Part shown: positions 50,008 to 60,500 of the stretch, in pieces | Layout: every line of letters starts with the position of its first letter | How positions within the stretch are numbered: position 1 is the first letter of the stretch | From: Liolophura sinensis | Taxonomy: Eukaryota > Mollusca > Polyplacophora > Chitonida > Chitonidae | Direction of reading: 5' to 3' | Length of the DNA: 64,000 bases | Assembly: GCF_032854445.1 (NCBI RefSeq) | Contig: NC_088300.1 | Coordinates: forward strand, 27,199,608 to 27,263,607 | Notes under the pieces: generated by a model | What the model saw: the letters and a program-made list of their open reading frames with translations, nothing else | Told to the model about the DNA's origin: nothing | Database searches by the model: none | Made by a program: the position numbers and the translations under genes

Positions 50008-52700
50008 AATGCCTTTTCGAGTTTTCGATAGTTAGTGATGCCATTACCTTGGAAACACACTTGGTTAATCAGCACAGTCAGCTTGTAGTGATATTTGTTT
50101 TGTTTTTTTCTTTTGGTTTTATTTTATAATACAGTCCTTGTGTATTCCATCTAGTGTATGAAAGAGTTAAATGACTCTGTGAATTATGTGCCAAATTGTC
50201 AGACGAACAGAGTTAGGCATACGCAGATGATGCATAGGATTTTATTTACTGTTATTTTGTGTCACAACTTCATTCATTTCACAATGGCATAGATTTGCTG
50301 CTTGAACGTTGTGTGTGTGAAGCTTTCCAAGTAACAAGGTTTATAAATCCAGGTGGAAAGATAGTTGAAAGTTCAGCGTATGTGTGCGTAATAGTGCCGT
50401 GAATGTTATATTAACCCAGATAGTGTACCTGTATCATGAGTATTGTGGCTGTTTTATTGTCCTGTTGACAAGGCTTCAAATGAGGCTTATCCACCTGTGT
50501 CTTCAGAGAAGGAGGTACAGGACAGGTATGCACAGGTACGCTGACTCACTTGTTTTGCCCTTGAGCTATTGCCGCACAGGAAGTCTGACTTATTTCGTAG
50601 CTGACTGAGTGGGTCGTGTGGCTGCATTTAAAACAGAGACGAACTCTTTAATAATCAGTGGATGTATTAACTGTGTGGCCTGGGGCATCCCACATCCCTC
50701 AGATGTCACATGACTATCCATGATTACTGTACCACCAGACTATGAATGTGGACGTGTCAGCACATGTCTTTGTACAAATGTTTTTAAAACCATCCAACAT
50801 CTTATCCTTATTGTGTATATCCATATAATATACTTAATAGACATGACTGGAAATTGATCTGGAGCTACGTACATATGTGTAGTTGTTTTTATATATTAAC
50901 ACTTTTTATGAAAATTAAACTGCCAGAAATAACTTCAAAGGGCCTTATCATGTGACAAAACTTATCTCCCCATCTCATCCTATATATAAATGTGTCCACA
51001 AGTACTCATTTTAAATGAAATGGTAGAATTAAGATCAGGGCATCATTTTAAGCATAAGGCTGATGGGTTAACATTTATTTCTAGAGTATGATAGTACTTT
51101 CTGACCTACTTCATTTGTTCTCAAAATGCTGGAAGAGGAGAAGAAAATTTTTCTCAGCATGTTACGATGGAAATAGCCCACACAGAATTGGTCAAGTCTA
51201 AATGTTTATTCCAAGATAAAAGTATAAAAGGCTTCAGATGTGCCCTCCAAATATAAGAAAAGGAAGTACAGTGAGATTTGTTGATAAGCCTTGGGTATTC
51301 AGAACAAAATGGTGTGTTTTTTTTTTGGTTTTTTGTTTTTGGGTTTAACTGTATTATTTTGGCATTTCTGAGAACAAAACAAAAATGCTACAGAACCTTT
51401 ATGTTGATCTTTTGATTCAAACCCTATGACATTCAGATTGAATCTGATGTACATGTAGAGTCTTACAATACTATAGAGAGTTTACATGAATTATATACCA
51501 GATGTTTCATTTATTGATCGTTTTTGCTGGCCTACATCCATATTGCAGATGTATGCTGACCTTCAGAAAGTGCGCTCAGTACATGCAAGCTTTACATGCT
51601 GATTTGTCAGGCAATTCAAATGATCAGTCAGTTATCACCTCACACAGTTGAACTGTAGTCTTCCACCTTTGTCTCATTTATTTCACACCTCTAAAAGTGT
51701 GTTTTACCTCAAACTGCCATATTAAATACCATGTTCCATACTATGTACATGGAGATGTAATGTGAGTTCAGGAGTTGTAAATCACAGTGAAGCCATCGTC
51801 TTGCTGGTAGAGTATTATGGTGCTTTGGCCTGACCACATGGTGTCACTTTCCTCAAGTAACTATCATCCAAAGTGCTTAGTTTTCCTATTATAGTGTTAT
51901 AGGGAAATCATTTTTATCTTCTTTTTTTTAATTTTTGGAATCAAAATCATTGTATAACTGCAGATTCTGTGTTTAGCAATTTAAAGCAGTTTAACATCAG
52001 TATAAATGTAATACGTTTCTTTTACCATGTACATGATGACACTTTTTTTGTTTGTTGGTCTGTGTTGAATTTTAGATTATTCTTTTCTAAATATAGTTTA
52101 CCCTACAGCCCTTTTTTTTTGGTCAGGCATTAGAAGTTAACTCTTAGTAGGCTTTGAGAAACAAAGCAGGCTCTGTTTATGTGATTACATGTACCAGTAA
52201 TATAATTAGGTCATGTGACATCTTTGATGTAAAGCAGTGATGTTGGGAGGGAAAAAGACATGTTTGAGCATGTCGGGTTTGGATAATCATGTGATAATAT
52301 CAAGCAAATTTTACATCTGTAGGTTATCTAAAACGTCAGTTTCTGAAAATTCATATCCCTTTTATTTCTCTTTAAATAGCATTTTCAAAAAATCATCTAT
52401 TTTTTTAAAACAAGCATTGGCATTAATGAAGCATTGTGCCTAACGGTTGTACTTACAGTATATCATTTTGGCAAGTTACGTTGATGGGTATGTTTTTGTG
52501 CTGTGTATGTCCTGAACATATCTGTGTTGGGCATTGTTAAAACTTCCACTTTGTATGAAGTGCCGTACCATAGAGCGTTCAGATCACAACGTTGTACTGT
52601 GTAGATTGTATGGATATATGTAATTGATATACACAAACGTCAGCCATTCTACAAACTAGTAGAAATGCAATATTTGTTGAAATAAAGTTATTTGCAATGA
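50008..52700 (+). other. Probable 3' UTR of the fezzin gene
   Basis: No coding frame follows the stop at 50005-50007. About 2.7 kb downstream is a good polyadenylation signal, with no better plus-strand candidate seen before it. The stretch is AT-rich, has T-rich runs (51316, 52112) and no recognised repeat. The length is inferred from the signal only. Confidence 0.45.
52681..52686 (+). terminator. Polyadenylation signal AATAAA of the fezzin gene
   Basis: AATAAAGTTATTTGCAATG is followed within 40 bp by a GT/T-rich element (GCTGTTTGTTATTGTTTC), the usual arrangement around a metazoan poly(A) site. It is about 2.67 kb after the stop codon. Confidence 0.5.
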
Positions 52701-53671
52701 TTATTATGTAAAAAAGCTGTTTGTTATTGTTTCTTTTTTAATATTAGTAGTAAATGTACCTGTATTGTGATGTGGATGTACATGCATTAGGTAATTTGAT
52801 TTCTACTTTAGGTATATTTATCTGTTTGATTTGATGTGTTAATGGGGTAGTCAGGAACTTTTCATTCTCTGTGTTTGATAGAAAGCCAAGTGCCTGTGGT
52901 AAACCATTCCCTTTTGTCGGGCCCAGGTGTCACAAAACTTTCTATGTTCAGTAAATTTTCAAAATTGTCAAAGCATGGAGTGTTCCTGAAAAGAAAAAAT
53001 TAAATCAAACACTACACAAGTATGCCAGAGGTGTTACTTAAGCCAAACACTTATGCCTAAGAGAGAAAACTTCAGAAATTCTGTGAATCCAGGCCCTGGT
53101 ACCTGACAAAACTCCTGATTTTAGGCCACTGACGAATCAACAAGAACAGACAAGAATTTCACTGAATAACCTAATCAGCTTGGGAAATGTTGAACACTGC
53201 TGTATTGAGTACTGAAGTGCTGAAGACATCTTTACCTTTGATACTGAAACAGAGTTTTGATGCTTCCTTTGTTTGTAGTTAAAAGGTATATAAGACACAG
53301 GGTGATAGACACATGGAGGTTTTCGACACTAATCCCCTTGTCATGAAGCCGACTGAAAGCTAATGATTGGCTGAATCGTCAGCCTGGCAGAAGCCCTGTT
53401 TGTACAGCTCCTCTCAGATGCTTTGCATCAGTCCAAGCATCAGGCAATACCCTGGCAAATATTTAAACAGCTGACCACTGCTACACACTCAGGCTTCTTA
53501 TTCCACAAGGATAACTTGTCAAGTTGACCATCCAGCTTCAGCGATCCTTCTTTCTCTTTAGCATTAACTGACAGTCATCTCTTTTTCTTAAAGATTTCCA
53601 TTTACAAACGCAATCAGCAGACTGGAGAAATGCTGTTTTGACAGGATTTACATACGTTCAATTACTATACT

Positions 53672-53880
53672 TGACCTAAAAATTTGCCCCAAAAAAGAAG
53701 AGTATTTCAAGAGACAAATGACTGTCATAAAATGTTACTTTTGGTGCAGCGCTGAAAATTGCATTTTCCCAGTATAATGTCATCTTGTCTTCCAATGAAA
53801 CCATGAAAAACCATTCTGAGATCAATAAAACTCTCAGAATCTGGCAAAATGAGTCGGGCTAACTTAGTCATGAATGAAAT
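53672..53880. repeat. Dispersed repeat, copy B (matches 22621-22790)
   Basis: Contains TGACCTAAAAATTTGC, AAAATGTTACTTTTGG, TTGCATTTTCCC and GAATCTGGCAAAATGAGT in the same order as copy A. The match is interrupted, so this is a diverged pair rather than a recent duplication. Confidence 0.35.
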
Positions 53881-54964
53881 TTTACATCACATACATAACA
53901 CAAGTCTTATCAATGAGCATATGTATATATCTTATGATATCCTACCAACTGTGAGCATTAAAAAAAATTCACAAAGCCTACAAAGCTTGCCATTCAGTTA
54001 GGGGAAAAAAACACATGAATTTATTACCAAAGATAAAAACAAAAAGAAAGAACACAGTGACAGATGAGTAGTAAGTTTGGCTGGCAGGAAGCTCTTTCTT
54101 TGCACGAAATTTCACCAGCCATATGGATACATTTGTCTTTTTCTGATAACTGGTAGAATAATGGTAGAAAATGAGAAGATTAATGGTTGTCGTGTTTATT
54201 TCTGGATATTCTGGTTTTTCTCCTAATTAGTAATCGCTGAATGCACACGTCGTGTACACATCCCATCCTGATATGTACAACTTACATGAACACATCTGTC
54301 ATTACTCGTTAAATCAAGAGGACATAAAACTTGTTCTTCTCTTCTCTTCTCTTTGACGTCATGATTTGTTACGATAAATACCTTTCAATACACTAGAGCG
54401 TGAATTAGAAGGTATCTTAAGTAGGCTACACAAATATGATTGTTGTTATTTAGATTATTTAGTTATTACTGAAATTTCTAGGGACAAGGTAGGAATGACC
54501 TCAGAATGTAAATTCATGCTGATACTTAAGAAAGTTATGAACATATTTAACATTGGAATCTCACCCCAGTAGTATCAGTCAAGCTGAAAAAGGCGAAGTT
54601 AAAGTTTCCCATGACCGAGGACAATGATATCATGTCATGGCCATCGGCAAGACAATAACCTCTTTCATGTCAAATGTATTGCACTTTCTCACATATCTTC
54701 CATTTGTCATAAGGCAGATATCAGTTATGAAATGAATACTGCTTGCGTGTAGTCCTACTGCTCATTACCTTTAGGGAAAAAGGTTATTAAATTTAAACTA
54801 GACAAAAATTGCACCTGTATAGATATACACATACATGTTTTTGTAGAAGTTGAACGCATTCGCCTCTTAGTAATTCTAGCCAATAGAATTTATTGCACGA
54901 TGTGTTTATTTCCTCAACATCAAAAGACGATATTAAAATCTGAACAGACACAGTTGCAAAGGTT

Positions 54965-55083
54965 ATATAGGTACTCAAAAATATTTCCCTTTCATGACAG
55001 CAGCCAACATCATGGTGGAAGGAAACCAGAACCTGGGAGATACATATGACCATTGGCAGGTTGCTGACAGATCTTCTGATGTA
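54965..55083 (-). mobile_element. Diverged SINE fragment
   Basis: On the plus strand: AGGTACTCAAAAATATTTCC, AGCAGCCAACATCATGGTGG, AAGGAAACCAGAACCTGGG and GACCATTGGCAGGTTGCTG. It corresponds to the 3' half of the family at 8816, more diverged than the other copies. Minus orientation. Confidence 0.75.
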
Positions 55084-55639
55084 CAGCCTATTACTAAGAA
55101 GAACTTACATTCTATTTGTACACGTCTCCATTTTGTATTTTAACATTAACCTTCCGAATATATTTCACTAATAGAACCAGGGTCAGAGAACACCTGGCAG
55201 GGTGAAAATCAACGACAGCCAACTACAGCCAACCTGCTAACCTAACGTAGCAAGTAATCCAGTGGGGGCTGGACATGAAATTGTGATAGATTGGATTGTG
55301 ATAGCTTCAGTGTAGGGTTTATTATGTGAAGTTCCAGCAGAGATCAGACTTATCATTTTGTTTAAGCGGACTACAGAAATGATCCTTGTGATGTCCAGTA
55401 TTGTGACCACAGAGCATAGTGACTTAAATTAGCTGAAATAGATTAGGATGTCATTGTCGACAGTACCGATACCTGAATATTCCATAACAGCAGCGTTTGG
55501 CATAGTGATGTTGGTTTTCTTGGTCATGTTGATATTAATAATGTCTTTAAAATAAATTCAACCTACTTGCAGCCGCACAACCTCATACTTATGGTGCTTC
55601 ATACTTATGAAGTATCACACCATGGACCTCAGACAGGAC

Positions 55640-55900
55640 ACTAAACCATTTATTTTGTAGGTGTTCATCACAACATTAAGGAGTTTTTCACGCCAAACAG
55701 GTGTATCGGTGGAGGAACTGATGTAAGAGACTGCCAGGTACCTTACAAACCTGCTGCCGTAAAGGTACGGATGTGCAGCAAGACCTGGATTCAAGCCAAT
55801 GGCCTCATTTATAATAATGCTGGGGTCTATTGGCTGCAGAAAAATTATGTTTTAGCCCACATTCAAGGCAGATGCCCTATCATTGAGCTACCATATTGGT
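55640..55900 (-). mobile_element. Second tRNA-derived SINE-like element
   Basis: On the minus strand from about 55900: TAGCTCAATGATAGGGCATC continuing TGCCTTGAATGTGG, very close to a tRNA A-box and anticodon arm. About 90 bp later comes GGCTTGAATCCAGG, a B-box-like site (55786-55797 region), followed by a body containing GGCAGCAGGTTTGTAAGG and CAGTTCCTCCACCGATACAC. The A-B spacing is too long for a functional tRNA. Its body differs from the main SINE family, so it is a separate family. The ends are approximate. Confidence 0.5.
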
Positions 55901-56814
55901 CATTAGGTGCCACAGCAAAACTTGGGGAATCCCCTGGTGTAAGTAAATTCATTGTATGTGAAGATTGTTTCATCCAGTCATATTTTACAGCTAGCCATGC
56001 TTCATTTTGTATGGTACAACATGTCACCAGTGGCCGTGACAATGTGAGAACAATAGGTGTTAGTCAACCTTTAAGCCAATGACTAACTTCTCCTGACCTG
56101 CTGGGTCACACCCACTCAGTCTATCCGATATCAAATCAGGGGTTTGTCATAACTGCACCTACTGACACGACACTTATGGCTGATAAATGACACTTGTTTA
56201 AAAAGAGTAGTTTTATCTGTGCTCTTAAAACAGCATTCAGATGATAACAGAACTTGTAACTGAACTCTGCCGATGCCCATATATGCATACAGTGGGTGGG
56301 ATTCGTGACCAAATCAGTGCGTTAACCGTATTTTCTGATCCGATATCAACATCAGTGCTATAGCACATTACCAGAACAAGGCACTTCATTTTCGCTTTAG
56401 GTAGAAGCAGTAAGATAATAGAATTATGACATACTCTTTGTCGCGATTTAACATTCCAATCTGAAAGATGATGAGGTCGGTCATGACAGATTTATCCCCC
56501 CTGATGTATTGCTTTAGCCAGAGTAGTTCCCCTTGTCTCCTGAAGCAGTGAAGCTTCATTCAATAATTATTTCCGAAATTCCGATATATGTAGAGATCTT
56601 GAAGACACTTCCAGTGGAACACATAATATACATGTATCCTTAATCCAAAAGCATATTCTAAAAAATGAGCACCATTCTTTCAAATAGTACAAAGTTTGAC
56701 ATGGTGCTATCTTGTATTCATGTGATCATCATTTGCTTCTCAATGAGAATTGGAAAACAAACCCATCATTCTTTTAAAGCTAATTACAATAACACAAAAT
56801 CTTTGGTTTAGGAC

Positions 56815-56847
56815 TTTATTCTTTTAATCTGAGAAATCAGATTTATT
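56815..56847 (-). terminator. Candidate FNTA polyadenylation signals
   Basis: Two AATAAA hexamers on the minus strand (56842-56847 and 56815-56820) are the first such hexamers I see downstream of the FNTA stop, about 600 bp away. A nearer TATAAA (about 57231) is a weaker option. Confidence 0.3.
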
Positions 56848-57439
56848 ATCAAACAATACGTAGTAAACTCCATTCCAAGGAAAGAACTTTGCAAAATCAT
56901 GCTTTCTTGATTTCTCTCCCTTCGAGAAAGGTTTCCCTTATCAGCACTTCATTAAGATTTACTTCAACACAACAGAGCACAAAACTTCATCAAAAGCAAT
57001 TGTACAACAATAATACCACAATCTGCTTTGTTTATGCTTCAGTGTAGAGAAATGAGTTCACTTCATCTCTGTAGAATTATGCTGTAGCCCATATTCATCT
57101 ATTCCCGGGAGAATATCATGTTAAGCTGTGTGTGAACAAGCAGGTCATGTTGATGGGCATTTCCCTAATTGTCATGCGTACATGGCCTACTTGTGCAAAC
57201 TTAGCTTAACACAGTATTCTCCCCTGAATAGATTTATAAAGTTTATGCGCACAAAAGTACTTGTGATGAGCCCACAAAAGGGCAGTACAGTTCACAGTCA
57301 CTCAGAATCATGTTATCCTGGTGGCGAGAGATGAGAGCGGTGGTGAACGGCCCCCAGGATGGACAAGGTGTGGAGAAATTCTGTATGGTCCCAGCACAGA
57401 GGTATCACGTTGCTGCCTTCTCTGTGCCATAGGTCTGGG

Positions 57440-57511
57440 TCAGTGATCGGACACGTAGTTCCAGTACTCACAGCGGATTGTATCATATGTCTCAGCCAAA
57501 GATTTGCACAA
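57440..57511 (-). CDS. FNTA: FNTA exon 8 (terminal)
   Basis: Acceptor CTTGTTGCAG|TTG. Encodes [19 protein letters not shown] and VSDH before TGA at 57440-57442. It matches the human segment LCEILAKEKDTIRKEYWRY, after which the human tail is about 20 residues longer. The exon is too short to stand out as an ORF. Confidence 0.9.
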   Translation of the reverse strand: MCKSLAETYDTIRCEYWNYVSDH

Positions 57512-60500
57512 CTGCAACAAGATGTATTTTACCATACTTTGAAAAGCAGTATGACAATTTTGAGTTGACAGACTGCCTTTAAATAAAGTATCATTATGTA
57601 CCATTCAAAGGGTATTTCAGGCTGATTTCAAATGAAGTTTAATGATTTTTTTATATCATATTTAGAGTGAAGTTGAAGAATGAAAATTTTGGACCCTATT
57701 GGACATGCTGAAGCAGTCACAGCTTCCTTGCAACATTCTCTGAGTGCTATACTTCTGCACTCAACATCAATATACATCTTTTCCTTGTACCCTGCCATTC
57801 TCAATACTGACATTCAAACAGTGCTACCTCACTGACATATCATGCCAAGACATCACACATGACACCCCATCCTTTACATTAACATTTGGTCATGTGTGAG
57901 AAGGTCTACGAGCAAACTGTGGATGGGGGAGGGTTACCCCAGGCTCTGCCCAGTGTCCTGCAACTACTGGCATAATACTTGATGCCACTTTGTATGTGAA
58001 ATATTCTTGTGTACAGAATAAAACAAAAATTAACTAGATATATAAATATACATAACATCTGGCTGCAAACGGTACTTGGCTCATTCCCTTATGCGGAGCC
58101 CCATGAAACTGAGTAAAAAAGATACTGATAATTTAGTATTCTCAGACAAGGCTAGGTTTAAGATTGAAAATTGGTGTAATGCCTGTATGGAAAACAATCC
58201 ACTCTGCTATTACACCTGACTTCAATTCATCATTACTACACACTGTATATCAAAGGCACTACATACATAAACATGATCTTGTTTGCACCATACCTCTATA
58301 GCTTTGCTGAGAGTTTCCTCTGGCTGTTTACATCCCAGCTCCAGCATTTCCTCATATGTGTCTACCATACAGGCAATCAGGTAAGGGGACCGATATCGCT
58401 CATCAAACAACTTCTGACAAAACTCCAACAAACCAGGGTAGGTACTCAACTCCTTGTCCAGCAACACACTTATAAAAGCAAAAAGGTTTACATACAAAAA
58501 CATATTTTTTTATTTAAATATATATATTTAAAAAATAACTATCATTTATGTATTTTATGGGGGTTTTATGTCATACTAAAAATACTTCTCTTATAAGCGT
58601 CGGCCACAACCATCAGCAGGTTTCGGCCACACCATCCCATGTACGGCTGGAGAAGTGGCCAGCATGTGCTGGACTTGAAATCACCACCACTGCACTGGCA
58701 AGAGGCTCCTGTGTGACTCTTTTGTGCTAGCACACTAACTGCTCTCCCACTGAGGCACTGAGCTGGATTCAAGCACACCAGTCAATGGGGATTGGTCTAA
58801 ACTTAAGCAGTTGTGCAGTGGTATTTATCAAAATCAAAAATAAAGTTTTCAAGCTGGGTCTTGCATCAAGGTTTTCATTCCTGACCACTGAAAAAAGGTC
58901 AAGAACTTAATTCATTCTCTGATCTTCTTGGTTTCACACATGGAGGAAACCAGGAATCTGGACATAAGCTGGGGTTGAACGATTTGTATGACATTTCAAA
59001 TACAAGCATCTCAACCAATCTCATCCCTCCTACCACTGCGCTCCCCTCCAAAAACTAGGAAGAAAACAATGCTTAACACATAAACGCAATGGCTGTCTTA
59101 AGGTTTTCTGAACATACCCTTTCAAGTAGTTCCAGGCACTTTCATTGTTAGGCGCTTTACGAATCTTCTCCTGTGTGTATCTGGACAACACAAAACATCA
59201 GATTTACTGTATTTCACCTTTTAAGTGACACCATTTTTTTTTTTATTCTGACTCATTTATCCACCATATAGGCTTAGTCAGAATGTTTTCACATTTGATT
59301 AATTTCTTGTCAGAAAAAATTAAGTGTTGGTATCAAAAAATATCATTTTAAGGCCTTCATGTGCTTCAGAAAGTGCCCAGGCCAAACTTCAGGTGAAATG
59401 ATGAGCTTTCCAAGGTGACGTTTGATCAAAAGTACACTCTGTACCATGAAGAGGTAATCCAATGTACACTGATGACTGAAGAATATATATGCCCTTCCCC
59501 AAATGCCTATGATTTAATAACCTCTAGATTGATTAATTACATTTACAAACTTAAAATGACTTACTACAATGTGATTTGAGTCCAGGAAACAAATATTGTG
59601 TTTGAAAAAATTGGTAGTCTACCATATACTAATACATATCCTTACCATTCAGAAAAAGAGGACAGACAAATATATTTTTTAGTTTTTTGCTCTCAGCACT
59701 ACTAATATCTCTCCTACAAATTAGAAAAATTACAAGTAATGTCAGTTTAGAAACAAGTGTAATTTTTATAGAACACACGGTTCTTACTGGACTTCTCTGT
59801 CGATGACCTTGTCAGTGAATCTGGAGGTGTTGCTGATGACAAAGTATCTTTGATTCCAGGCAGAGTTATTCCTTAAATCTTCAGTCAGAAGCTTGTCAAC
59901 ATATTCAATCTCCGACTCCCACAGGTTAAACTCACGGATCACCCACTGTCTGTACAAACAAAACCAGGACAAAAATGCGTATGTTTAATAATACTAGTAG
60001 TACAATGTGTACTTAAACTATTAATTCAACAATAAATAACTGGACAATGCATTAAATTAAGTCACATACTACTGGGCTACTAAGAAGCAAGTGGCATTAG
60101 GACATTTTGTTTTACTTAAGAGTGACGTCACCAACACATCTGCAGTCATTCCAAGTGAGGAAGCTCTCTTCAAATGAATCTCCCATGAATGGCTCAATGA
60201 AAATTGCTGTTGGGCACCCCAATGATGTCATTCTTCAGCGATGATGCAAACGAATGTAAAACAGGTCGTAAGATATAAGATGGCGACAGTCAACAAATGC
60301 TTGAATGGCATGTGTCCACAGTAAACTTGGCACGCCAGTTTGAGAGATGGGTGGAAATTTGTGAGCAAATATTGGTCGACAAAGGGGCGTCCTTAGTTAC
60401 AAGATGGCAGATGAAATTGAGTCCACTAGAGCACTCATTGGTGTATGAAGATGTTTTGTTCAATGTTTGGTGCATTCAGTCCTCATTTACAGTGTATTTT

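Larger units (their letters stand above)
52701..57439. other. Intergenic stretch between convergent genes
   Basis: It lies between the 3' ends of the plus-strand fezzin gene and the minus-strand FNTA. It holds a dispersed repeat at 53672, a CT-rich run (54332-54353) ending in a perfect TGACGTCA (54354-54361), a SINE fragment at 54965 and a second SINE type at 55640. Two reverse-complement AATAAA signals at 56842-56847 and 56815-56820 could end FNTA. No gene is supported; the ORF at 55771-56082 overlaps the SINE. Confidence 0.5.

Noticed and set aside
55871-55890. A tRNA gene
   Set aside because: A-box similarity is strong, but the B-box-like site is about 90 bp away and no acceptor stem or cloverleaf closes.
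55771-56082. 103-codon plus-strand ORF
   Set aside because: It lies largely over the antisense of the second SINE-like element.
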